Assembly (NCBI RefSeq): GCF_000186225.1
Contig: NC_014933.1
Coordinates: 1,302,001-1,366,000, forward strand
DNA from: Bacteroides helcogenes P 36-108
GTDB taxonomy: Bacteria > Bacteroidota > Bacteroidia > Bacteroidales > Bacteroidaceae
Length of the DNA: 64,000 bases
Direction of reading: 5' to 3'
This document shows, one piece after another, positions 15,765-23,380 of the stretch (position 1 is its first letter; each line of letters starts with the position of its first letter). The position numbers and the translations under genes were made by a program. The notes beneath the pieces are model-generated. The model was not told the DNA's origin, ran no database searches, and worked only from the letters and a program-made list of their open reading frames with translations.

Positions 15765-16355
15765 ATGAAAACAACAGTGAAATCAATTGTAATGGCTATG
15801 TTTATAACATTCATAGCTATGGGAGTGCAGGCACAAACTGCTAATTCTGCTGAAACGAAAGTGAAGAGAACCGCTATCTTGGGAGCTGACCCATTGGGAA
15901 TAGCCCTGAAAGATGCCGTAAAGGAAGCTTTGGTGGAAGAAGGCTTTGAAGTAACGGACATTACCGGGAGTGAGCAGCAAGACTATTTTGATGTGGGTTA
16001 CAATGTAGGTCGGGCTGTTTCCGAAAAGGAATACGACTTCGGCTTTGTATTCTGTGGTACGGGCATGGGTGTGAATTTAGTGGCAAACAAGTTCAACGGA
16101 GTGCATTGTGCCTTGTGCGAGAGCATCGAGACTGCCCGACTCTCCAGAGTCATCAACAATGCCAATGTTCTGTCAATGGGGGGGATCGTAGTCACTCCTT
16201 ATCTGGGTAAACAAATGGCACGCGCCTTTGTCCGTGCGCAATTCTCCAAAGACTTCACCGAAGCCAATCCTGATTTTTTGCGTTCTGCGTTTAAACGGGT
16301 TTCTGAAATGGGTTCTGAAATCACCCGGTACAACTATGATAATTTGCAGAAATAG
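15765..16355 (+). CDS. Exported RpiB/LacAB-family protein
   Basis: 196 aa from the ATG at 15765; the frame extends upstream to 15735 but that part overlaps the -7 box. The body is the ribose-5-phosphate isomerase B / LacAB fold: ILGADPLGIALKDAV, DYFDVGYNVGRAV, FCGTGMGVNLVANK with the catalytic-type Cys97, then ARLSRVINNANVLSMGG. Unusually, it starts with a signal peptide (MKTTVKSIVMAMFITFIAMG, cleavage near VQA-QT), so the product should be periplasmic, where phosphorylated pentoses are not expected. Controlled by the 22-bp repeat promoter. A non-isomerase role is possible. Confidence 0.85.
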   Translation: MKTTVKSIVMAMFITFIAMGVQAQTANSAETKVKRTAILGADPLGIALKDAVKEALVEEGFEVTDITGSEQQDYFDVGYNVGRAVSEKEYDFGFVFCGTGMGVNLVANKFNGVHCALCESIETARLSRVINNANVLSMGGIVVTPYLGKQMARAFVRAQFSKDFTEANPDFLRSAFKRVSEMGSEITRYNYDNLQK

Positions 16356-16411
16356 TAATAAACGGCAGGATTTTTAAGAAAATTCTCCTTATTAAATTCA
16401 CTTAATCTTTG

Positions 16412-16465
16412 CACCGCCATTTTGTCAAAATGGTTGTCTCGACAAAATGGCGGTGATTATCTTTG
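16412..16465 (+). promoter_or_regulatory. Perfect inverted repeat across a promoter
   Basis: CACCGCCATTTTGTC (16412-16426) and GACAAAATGGCGGTG (16441-16455) are perfect 15-bp complements with a 14-base loop. A GTTG -33-like box lies in the loop (16433-16436) and TATCTTTG at 16458-16465 is the -7 box for the hydrolase gene. A repressor bound to this repeat would block the promoter. There is no T tract, so it is not a terminator. Confidence 0.6.
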
Positions 16466-16486
16466 CTGCAATAACATAATTTAAAA

Positions 16487-17611
16487 ATGAACAATAAAGA
16501 AATAATAAAGAAAAACGGAAAGTGGATATTACTTCTTGCCAGTGGAATACTGCTAATCTTGCTTTTTACAACTATTTATGTATGGTCTGCTATGGGAGAA
16601 CTTAGTTCAACGGATGAAGCCGACCAAAAATATGGCAAGTTGCCCTATTATTCGATGGAAACGCATGGTTTTATCAGTCCGCAAATTATTGTACGCTATC
16701 CTGAACGAACCACTGGAGGCAGCATGGGATTTGCACGTTTCTTTAAGAAATCTCCCTATGCTCCTAAGCAGGCTCTTCCTAAAGTGCAACTGACACGTAA
16801 TAGTTTCCTACAAATTCCCGCTGCCTACGCCCTTTATTGGTTGGGGCATTCATCCGCTATTATAGAACTGGATGGAGTGCGGATTCTGATAGACCCCGTG
16901 TTGGGAAACGCTGCCCCATTCCCTTTCATTGTGCCTCGCTATACGGAATCTCCGATTACAGCCGATGAATTACCGGATGTGGATATGGTACTCTTGACAC
17001 ACGACCATTATGATCATTTGGAGATGCGGACGGTAAAGGCATTGAAGAAGCGAAACATACGTTTTGTCGTTCCTTTGGGTGTGGGGACACGATTAATTGG
17101 TTGGGGCGTACCACAGGAGCATATTACAGAAATGGGATGGGGAGACAGCTTAACCTATCGTTCGTTACGGATAAATGCCTGCAAAACCATCCATTACTCC
17201 GGACGGAGTGGTAAAGATGAGAATCGGACCTTGTGGGCGGCTTATACAATAAAAGGACAGCAGAAAAACATCTTTTGGGGAGGAGACTCCGGTTATGGAC
17301 GGCATTTCAAGGAAATCGGGGAAAAATACGGACCATTTGACTTGGCTTGTATCGAAATAGATGCTTGGAACAACGGATGGCCTAACACACACTTATTTCC
17401 ACATCAAGTAGTTGAAGTTTGCAAAGATGTCAAAGCGAAAACTCTGCTCCCTATTCATTGGGGTGTTTTCGATTTGGCTCTTCACCCGTGGAATGAATCT
17501 ATACAGACGGTCTATAATCTGGCAACAGCCCAACATATCGAAATGCTTACTCCATTGATGGGGGAAAGAGTGATACCCGGAATAACGAAAACAAAAATAT
17601 GGTGGAAATGA
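16487..17611 (+). CDS. Membrane-anchored metallo-beta-lactamase-fold hydrolase (NAPE-PLD/UlaG-like)
   Basis: 374 aa. One N-terminal membrane helix (about 13-35) without a cleavage site, then a metallo-beta-lactamase fold: YWLGHSSAIIELDG, the metal motif THDHYDHLE (His172, His174, Asp176, His177), GGDSGYG, and LPIHWG near the C-terminus. The layout resembles the N-acyl-phosphatidylethanolamine phospholipase D and UlaG subgroup, which cleave phosphoesters or lactones; the substrate here is unknown. The stop overlaps the start of the transporter gene (ATGA), so the two proteins are probably made together. Confidence 0.9.
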   Translation: MNNKEIIKKNGKWILLLASGILLILLFTTIYVWSAMGELSSTDEADQKYGKLPYYSMETHGFISPQIIVRYPERTTGGSMGFARFFKKSPYAPKQALPKVQLTRNSFLQIPAAYALYWLGHSSAIIELDGVRILIDPVLGNAAPFPFIVPRYTESPITADELPDVDMVLLTHDHYDHLEMRTVKALKKRNIRFVVPLGVGTRLIGWGVPQEHITEMGWGDSLTYRSLRINACKTIHYSGRSGKDENRTLWAAYTIKGQQKNIFWGGDSGYGRHFKEIGEKYGPFDLACIEIDAWNNGWPNTHLFPHQVVEVCKDVKAKTLLPIHWGVFDLALHPWNESIQTVYNLATAQHIEMLTPLMGERVIPGITKTKIWWK

Positions 17612-18330
17612 TGGATTGGATAATGCTTTGTTTGGCCGCTTTACTCATTGGTATGTCTAAAACAGGCATACAGGGTATCAGCCTTTTGGCTGTGCCAATA
17701 ATGGCTTTGACGTTTGGAGCCAAGCCCTCTACCGGATTGATTTTACCTATGCTTTGCGTGGCAGACTTGATAGCGGTACTCTATTATCGAAGAATTGCAG
17801 AGTGGAAATATGTATTCAAATTGCTGCCTTCTGCTTTGGTTGGCTTTGGGGTGGCGTTACTGGTCGATAGTTTCATTCCTCCGGAAGCATTCCGATATTT
17901 ATTGGGAATTTGTCTGGCGGTTGTATTTGGTGTCATGCTGTGGTTTGAATGGAGAAAGAGCGATACGACTCCTACCTATTGGTGGTACGGACCCGCATTT
18001 GGTTTGTTAGGTGGATTTACTACGATGATAGGCAATGCTGCCGGTCCGGTCATGGCCATCTATTTATTGTCTGTCAGGTTGCCCAAATATAGTTTTGTAG
18101 GGACTAATGCTTGGTTTTTCTTGGTCATAAATTATCTGAAAATCCCGGTACAGGTACTTTCTTGGAATAATATAACGCTCCATTTCTTATGGTTGGATGC
18201 TTGTACCATTCCGTTTATTATAGTGGGAGGATACTTGGGCATCTTATTGGTGAAGAAGATACCGGAAAAAGGATTTCGCTACTTGACTACAGTAATCACA
18301 GGTCTGTCAATACTGCTACTATTAGTTTGA
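17608..18330 (+). CDS. TauE/SafE (TSUP) family transporter
   Basis: 240 aa from the ATG at 17608, which overlaps the upstream stop as ATGA; an ATG at 17599 is also in frame. About eight hydrophobic segments. The family motif GMSKTGIQG at the N-terminus and its repeat LLGGFTTMIGNAAGPV in the second half identify the TSUP family, which exports or imports sulfite, sulfoacetate and other small organic or sulfur anions across the inner membrane. The substrate is unknown. Coupling with the hydrolase suggests it moves the product or substrate of that enzyme (inference). Confidence 0.9.
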   Translation: MMDWIMLCLAALLIGMSKTGIQGISLLAVPIMALTFGAKPSTGLILPMLCVADLIAVLYYRRIAEWKYVFKLLPSALVGFGVALLVDSFIPPEAFRYLLGICLAVVFGVMLWFEWRKSDTTPTYWWYGPAFGLLGGFTTMIGNAAGPVMAIYLLSVRLPKYSFVGTNAWFFLVINYLKIPVQVLSWNNITLHFLWLDACTIPFIIVGGYLGILLVKKIPEKGFRYLTTVITGLSILLLLV

Positions 18331-18362
18331 ATTTGCAATAGAATGGAAAGCAAAAATGAGGA

Positions 18363-18432
18363 TTTGAACTTTCAAGAAAAGTAGATTGAACGAATAAGAA
18401 AAACGGAACTCCTGTCTATCCCCTTATCTTTG
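18363..18432 (+). promoter_or_regulatory. Promoter with 22-bp direct-repeat operator (copy 2)
   Basis: Repeats begin TTTGAAC at 18363 and ATTGAAC at 18385, each with an AGAAAA block; 22-bp spacing. The -7 box TATCTTTG is at 18425-18432, 62 bp from the first repeat, exactly as in copy 1. Drives the aldehyde reductase gene at 18477. Confidence 0.75.
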
Positions 18433-18476
18433 CAACTGCTAAAACAGTAATAACTCATTTAATATATTCAACGAAT

Positions 18477-19658
18477 ATGAAAGATTTTAATTATTATGCC
18501 CCCACACAAGTAGTGTTCGGCGCAAGTTCAGAAGAACAAACAGGAAAACTGGTGAAACAATATGGTGGAAGCAAAGTGCTGCTGCACTATGGCGGAAAGA
18601 GTGCGGAACGCTCCGGTCTGTTAAGTAAGATAGCCTCCTTGCTGGAAGCAGAAGGCATAGCCTGTATCAAGTTAGGCGGTGTAGTACCCAATCCTCGCCT
18701 GTCATTGGTTCACAAGGGCATCGAACTTTGCCGTCAGGAAGGCATTGACTTTATCCTCGCTGTGGGCGGTGGCAGTGTGATAGATTCCGCCAAAGCCATT
18801 GCCTACGGAGTACCATACGAAGGTGATGTGTGGGACATCTACACAGAGGCGTATGAGCCACAGTGCGCACTCCCTGTAGCCGCTGTGCTTACCATTCCTG
18901 CTGCCGGAAGTGAAATGAGCGACAGTAGTGTTATCACTAACGAAGATGGCGACATCAAGATAGGCTATTCCAACAACCTATGCCGTTGCAAGTTTGCCGT
19001 GATGAACCCGGAACGCACCTACACGCTACCCGCCTATCAGACTGCTTGCGGTGCGGTGGACATCATGATGCACACGATGGAGCGCTACTTCTCTCAGGAT
19101 GATGACATGACATTGACCGATGAACTGGCGGAGGGTTTGCTGCGAACCGTGAAGAACAGTGTGTTTGAAGTTCTGAAAAATCCGACAGACTACCGCCATC
19201 GTACCCAAATCATGTGGGCTGGCAGTTTGGCACACAATGACCTGACAGGTTGCGGCACTACGGGTGACTTTGCCACTCACATGCTGGAGCATGAATTGAG
19301 TGCCATGTTTGACGTGGCGCATGGTGCAGGACTGGCTGCCCTGTGGTGCAGTTGGGCACGCTACGTCTACAAGGAGAATATTTCCCGCTTCGCCCGCTTT
19401 GCCGTCAATGTGATGGGAGTGGCAAACGACTTCACCAGTCCGGAGCATACCGCACTGGAAGGTATCGCTGCTATGGAACGTTTCTATCAGGCCATTGGGA
19501 TGCCCGTTTCTATCAGCGAATTAATAGGCAGAGAAGTGACAGAACAAGAAATAGATGAAATGGTTGATAAATGTAGTCATAGAGATACCATTACAATTGG
19601 GAATTTTAAGCACCTCGACAGTACAGACATGAAAGCCGTCTATACAATGGCAAAATGA
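18477..19658 (+). CDS. YqhD-type iron-family alcohol dehydrogenase (aldehyde reductase)
   Basis: 393 aa, close to the 387 of E. coli YqhD. Nucleotide-binding loop AVGGGSVIDSAKAIA. Metal ligands are seen as Asp195 and His199 in GAVDIMMHTMERYF, His268 in FATHMLEHELS, and His282 in DVAHGAGLA, each one residue from the YqhD ligands D194, H198, H267 and H281. The family reduces aldehydes, including toxic short-chain and lipid-peroxidation aldehydes, with NADPH. It has a 22-bp repeat promoter and is followed by an AraC regulator, the same pairing as yqhD-yqhC in E. coli. Confidence 0.92.
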   Translation: MKDFNYYAPTQVVFGASSEEQTGKLVKQYGGSKVLLHYGGKSAERSGLLSKIASLLEAEGIACIKLGGVVPNPRLSLVHKGIELCRQEGIDFILAVGGGSVIDSAKAIAYGVPYEGDVWDIYTEAYEPQCALPVAAVLTIPAAGSEMSDSSVITNEDGDIKIGYSNNLCRCKFAVMNPERTYTLPAYQTACGAVDIMMHTMERYFSQDDDMTLTDELAEGLLRTVKNSVFEVLKNPTDYRHRTQIMWAGSLAHNDLTGCGTTGDFATHMLEHELSAMFDVAHGAGLAALWCSWARYVYKENISRFARFAVNVMGVANDFTSPEHTALEGIAAMERFYQAIGMPVSISELIGREVTEQEIDEMVDKCSHRDTITIGNFKHLDSTDMKAVYTMAK

Positions 19659-19690
19659 AAAGTCCTGTAGAGAAATAATCCGCCAATCCA

Positions 19691-19722
19691 TTGATAACGT
19701 ATCGGATAAATTTCTAATTTTG
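19691..19722 (+). promoter_or_regulatory. Promoter for AraC-family regulator
   Basis: TTGA at 19691-19694, 20-base spacer, TAATTTTG at 19715-19722, 7 bases before the ATG at 19730. No copy of the 22-bp repeat is present, so the regulator is probably made constitutively. Confidence 0.6.
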
Positions 19723-19729
19723 TACCCAT

Positions 19730-20542
19730 ATGGATGAAACGCACAATAACTACATAGATACTTTCTTCCGTTGTTTCACTACGACGGACAAGGTATGTGA
19801 GGAAATGATAACCGACCACATGTTGGCATACATCATGTCCGGGGAGATGATATTACAGTCGAAAGACCGTCGTGTGGTACTTCACAAAGGCGACGCAGTA
19901 TTTTTGCGCCGCAATCATTTGGTGCGTAAGACGAAACAGCCTACCAAAAACGGGGAACCATTTAAGGGGCTGTTTCTGCATCTGAATACCCCTTTTCTTA
20001 GGAAAATAGCTTCCCAGATAGTGCTGCCTGATGCAAAAGCCGACAAAGGGATGTTGAATGCGTTGCACATACCTTTGCCTGCCCACCCATTCTTGACGGG
20101 ACTTTTCCAGTCATTAGACAAATACTTCAGCACCGGGCAATGCCCGTCCAAAGAATTGGTGGAAATGAAACTGCATGAAACAATTCTGATTCTGCTGCAA
20201 TTGAATCCAAAATTAGGTAGTATTCTATTCGATTTCATAGAACCGTGGAAACCGGATTTAGAAGAATTCATGGATAAGAACTTTACCTGTGACCTCACAA
20301 TAGAAGAACTTGCCCATTACACAGGCAGGAGTTTGTCTACCTTTAAACGCGATTTTCAAGAAATCTTCAACGATACACCGAACCGTTGGGTGGTGAAACG
20401 TAGGCTGGAAGAGGCATATCTACTGTTAAAGCAGGAAAAGAGTACTCCGTCTGACATTTATTTGCGAGTAGGGTTCAAAAACTTATCCCATTTCTCTACT
20501 GCCTTCAAAAAGCAGTTTGGCGTTTCCCCTTCTGTCATTTGA
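19730..20542 (+). CDS. AraC-family transcriptional regulator
   Basis: 270 aa. N-terminal cupin-like sensing domain (about 10-170, with LHKGDAVFLRRNHLV) and a C-terminal pair of helix-turn-helix motifs (TIEELAHYTGRSLSTFKRDF and the second HTH around VGFKNLSHFSTAFKKQFGVSPS). Such proteins bind direct repeats about two helical turns apart and activate promoters with poor -33 boxes. It is the best candidate for the protein that reads the 22-bp repeats at 15668 and 18363. Functional analogy to YqhC is inferred from the YqhD-type neighbour. Confidence 0.92.
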   Translation: MDETHNNYIDTFFRCFTTTDKVCEEMITDHMLAYIMSGEMILQSKDRRVVLHKGDAVFLRRNHLVRKTKQPTKNGEPFKGLFLHLNTPFLRKIASQIVLPDAKADKGMLNALHIPLPAHPFLTGLFQSLDKYFSTGQCPSKELVEMKLHETILILLQLNPKLGSILFDFIEPWKPDLEEFMDKNFTCDLTIEELAHYTGRSLSTFKRDFQEIFNDTPNRWVVKRRLEEAYLLLKQEKSTPSDIYLRVGFKNLSHFSTAFKKQFGVSPSVI

Positions 20543-20579
20543 ATATTATGTAGCATCTAAATATCCATAGAACTGCAAG

Positions 20580-20630
20580 GAATATACTGGTAAAAGGATT
20601 TTTTTCGCCAGTATATTTCTTTCTATTTTT
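20580..20630 (+). terminator. Terminator after AraC gene
   Basis: AATATACTGG (20581-20590) and CCAGTATATT (20608-20617) form a perfect 10-bp stem, followed by a T-rich run (TCTTTCTATTTTT). The rest of 20543-20830 has no gene; TATTTTTG at 20624-20631 could be a -7 box for the rteC remnant. Confidence 0.7.
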
Positions 20631-20830
20631 GCCATCTATAATAGAAAGCATTGAAAGCAGAGCGCAGCAATAAGTACAGTACCAACTCGTTACCTTAAAA
20701 TTGGATATTCATCCAAGAGCCTTTGTAATAAGTAGATAAGAAATTTATTCCAAAAATATAGAAAAAGAAAAGAATTTGCTTTTATGATAATTATAAAGGC
20801 AAATTCACAAGCTAAAGTTTCAATAAAGAC

Positions 20831-21757
20831 ATGAAACAAATTTCTAATAATATTATAGCAAAAATCAATACAGAGATAACAATGTCCTGTATAGATAGTG
20901 ATATATCTTCCGATACAGCTCTGCATATGATTAACTTTATCAGACCTCTATTTGAAGAATTAAGAAAATTTATCCATCAATATACATTTCAAGATGCTAA
21001 TGAAGAAATATTATTCTTTAAAGATATTAAGCCTTTCATTTTAAGCAAACTAATATATTTCAGTGATATATACACACTTGAATTAAGAAAGCCGAATGGC
21101 AGTAAAGAGGTTCTTAAAGAGTATTACAAGAGAAAGCAAGCAACAATAACAGAATTTTGTAATCACAATCTTGATTTCTACCAGTACTATCGTTCTAAAG
21201 CAATTCACTTAGACAAATACTATTTTCTTAGAGGACATGAAAACTACAAACTGTGCCACAATTGTGGGATGCTTGATAAAGACCCGCTATTTTCAACTTG
21301 TTGCGACCATAAAGTAGCAAAAATGTTAGGTTATGATATGTTGGAAATCTATCTCCAACAACGGTTACAAAATATGGAAAGGCAAGAAGTGATAGAAACC
21401 AGCCGTGCTACATTACCTGACAATCCTTTTCAATGGACTGGAACAAAGATAGCTGTTATCGAATTAGGATACGCCATATATGCCGCCGGGGTTTTGAATA
21501 ATGGCAATGCTGATATTAAAGAGATTATGACTTATTTAGAAGCATCATTCAAAATAGACTTAGGAGATTATTATAGGACTTATCTAACAATGAGAGAAAG
21601 GAAGAAAGATAAGCCGCATTTACAGGTAGTACGCAAATACAACTCGAAGTCAGTAATGAACATCGGGGTTATTTCCTTTATAGAAATATCCGACAGGTTA
21701 TATTTGCTTTGGATAAACTCGGCAAGATGGCGGCGGGTCACTTCATATTTACGATAA
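20831..21757 (+). pseudogene. rteC: RteC-family gene, 3' end replaced (truncated)
   Basis: The first 260 or so codons match RteC, the regulator that controls excision of CTnDOT-type conjugative transposons: HLDKYYFLRGHENYKLCH with a CHNCG cysteine pair, FQWTGTKIAVIELGYAIYAAG and DLGDYYRTYLTMRERK. The family normally continues past the RERK region to a short conserved tail. Here, after about base 21612, the frame reads antisense of the integrase gene and ends in an unrelated 48-residue tail. The coding part is visibly richer in A and T than the flanking genes. Type stated as pseudogene because the end is foreign; the N-terminal DNA-binding capacity may persist. Confidence 0.8.
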
Positions 21758-22152
21758 GTTGCAATCGTTTTAGATATGCCGACCAACTGCTTAACATCAT
21801 CATTGTGCTTTTGGAAAAGGTTAAGAATGGTGTCGTGGCTCTCGCTATGACCTAAAAATTCATTCTTCACCTTTTCGGCGGTAACATAATTGTCACGCCT
21901 TTGCAGTTCGTGATAAATGGTGTTCAGGGATGCGTTTATATCATCCAGCAATCGGTTGATACGGGTAGCTTCCGCAGAACGTCCGGCGGCTTTACCTGCC
22001 TTACCGTCCCAAACTTTGGGTTGAACATCAAGTTTGGAATTAAAACGACTTGCCACACCGTCAATCGTAACACGGACGAAAATAGGGTAACTGCCATTGA
22101 TTTTTTGCTTGTCCTTTTTCACAAAGAAAAGAACAGAAAATGTACTCTTCAT
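21580..22152 (-). pseudogene. Tyrosine integrase, N-terminal fragment
   Basis: The first 180 codons are an arm-DNA-binding domain (STFSVLFFVKKDKQKINGSY, SKLDVQPKVWDGKAGK) followed by the start of the SAM-like core-binding domain (KYEVTRRHLAEFIQSKY, ITDFELYLRTTCKCG). The reading frame then enters the antisense of rteC at about 21613 and stops 11 codons later. The whole catalytic domain with the R-H-R-Y residues is missing, so it cannot recombine DNA. ATG at 22152, pointing away from the tRNA-Ser gene 275 nt off, the usual place for a tRNA-targeted integrase. Confidence 0.88.
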
Positions 22153-22353
22153 AAACTCACTTTTTGGGGTTACAAAACTACGGTAATTAACTCAAAGTGA
22201 AGTTTATACAGGCTCGCCAAATAGCGACAGAAGTTCGCCAATTTCGGACTAAGTGTACCCCTTTTGGACTTTCAGTTGTCGGGGGTACGAGTTAGGTTAC
22301 TAACTTTGTCTTTTAGGGTCTAAATGATGTCCGGTAGGGCAGACATAAGGGGA
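22153..22353. other. Element end with possible integrase arm sites
   Basis: No gene. GTGTACCCC at about 22253-22261 and GGGGGTAC at 22281-22288 are inverted copies, and GGGGGTAC followed three bases later by TTAGGTT (22292-22298) recurs in the same order at 15383-15400. These look like arm-type binding sites for the integrase whose gene begins at 22152. Confidence 0.35.
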
Positions 22354-22388
22354 TAAAAAAATCCCACAAATCATTGAATTTGTGGGAC
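22354..22388 (-). terminator. Terminator of the tRNA-Ser transcript
   Basis: On the minus strand CCCACAAAT (22386-22378) pairs with ATTTGTGGG (22371-22363), followed by a T7 run (22361-22355). Stem and T tract are textbook; it lies about 40 nt after the tRNA. Confidence 0.85.
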
Positions 22389-22426
22389 TTGTCTGCTTAC
22401 TGTCCGGTTTTGTCCGGTTAGTTCAG

Positions 22427-22513
22427 CGGAAAGACAGGGATTCAAACCCTGGGAACAGTTACCCGTTCACCGCATTTCGAGTGCGGCCCGATCGATCACT
22501 CCGGCATCTTTCC
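22427..22513 (-). tRNA. tRNA-Ser (anticodon CGA)
   Basis: Reads GGAAAGA at the 5' acceptor strand, anticodon arm CCGCA-CTCGAAA-TGCGG with anticodon CGA (reads UCG), a long variable arm (class II, as expected for Ser), T arm CAGGG-TTTGAAT-CCCTG, and the 3' acceptor TCTTTCC plus G. CCA is not encoded. Its 3' end faces the integrase fragment and is the probable attachment site of the accessory block. Confidence 0.95.
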
Positions 22514-22667
22514 TTCTTTCTGTTTTGGCGTATCCGCTTTTACGGATGCAAAGATAAGGCGTTTTTGCGGCTCGTTATTCTCTTTTTCTTGCTTTTTTTC
22601 GTGCGAAGTGGTGGTTTCTACCATATTTTGCATATATTTGTCCCGTAATTTTTAAACAATTTGAATT

Positions 22668-23297
22668 ATGAAAAAGATTTTTAGTGCTTTCATTATAGCT
22701 GTATGCTGTATGTTTATGGCTATGCCTGCTCAGGCGCAACTCATCAAATGGGGTGTGAAAGGCGGCGTGAACTTGTCGAAAATCGATTGGAAAGGTGGAT
22801 ATGACGGTAACAAAGATAACTCAACCGGCTTCTTTATCGGCCCTATGGCCGAGGTTACGATCCCTATCGTGGGGCTTGGCGTGGATGCCGCGCTGATGTA
22901 CTCGCAGAGGGGCAATAAGTATGATGTCCAAAAAGGCAATACGACGGTGGGCTCCATCGACGCAAAGCAGCAAGGCATCGAAATTCCCATCAACCTGAAA
23001 TATACTTTCGGTTTGGGCAGCATGCTGGGCATTTATGTAGCGGCCGGTCCCGATTTCTTCTTCAACTTCAAGGATGTGGACTTGAGTATGCTGGGTCTAT
23101 CGGGTTCGTCGGACAATGTGGACTCCAAGAAAGCTCAGGTAGGTTTGAACTTAGGCGCAGGCGTGAAGTTGCTGAGCCATCTTCAGATAGGATTCAACTA
23201 TCAGATTCCGTTGGGCAACAGCTTTGAACTGAAGAACCTGGGGGATGCCAGCGCCAAGACTAAGACTTGGCAGGTTTCCGCCGCATATATTTTCTAA
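22668..23297 (+). CDS. PorT-like outer membrane beta-barrel protein
   Basis: 209 aa. Cleavable signal peptide (MKKIFSAFIIAVCCMFMAM, cut near AQA-QL). The mature part alternates amphipathic strands, e.g. WGVKGGVNLSKI, VDAALMYSQRG, IPINLKYTFG, LGIYVAAGPDFFF, and ends SAAYIF with a C-terminal Phe as required for outer-membrane insertion. It fits the porT/OMP_b-brl_2 family of small eight-stranded barrels, which are mostly of unknown function. A -7 box TATATTTG is at 22633-22640. Confidence 0.85.
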   Translation: MKKIFSAFIIAVCCMFMAMPAQAQLIKWGVKGGVNLSKIDWKGGYDGNKDNSTGFFIGPMAEVTIPIVGLGVDAALMYSQRGNKYDVQKGNTTVGSIDAKQQGIEIPINLKYTFGLGSMLGIYVAAGPDFFFNFKDVDLSMLGLSGSSDNVDSKKAQVGLNLGAGVKLLSHLQIGFNYQIPLGNSFELKNLGDASAKTKTWQVSAAYIF

Positions 23298-23330
23298 GAA
23301 TAGTAGTTTTAAATTTATAGATACTGTGAA

Positions 23331-23362
23331 GGGGGAGTTCGTGAGAATACCCTCTTTTTTTT
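23331..23362 (+). terminator. Terminator after barrel gene
   Basis: GGGgAGTTC and GAATaCCC form an imperfect stem with loop GTGA, followed by T8. It is 34 nt past the stop codon. Confidence 0.6.
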
Positions 23363-23380
23363 GTGCTATATGTGGTTTGC

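Noticed and set aside
16412..16455. Invertible promoter of the Mpi type
   Set aside because: The arms enclose only 14 bases, too short to hold a promoter, and no invertase gene is near. Treated as an operator-like repeat instead.
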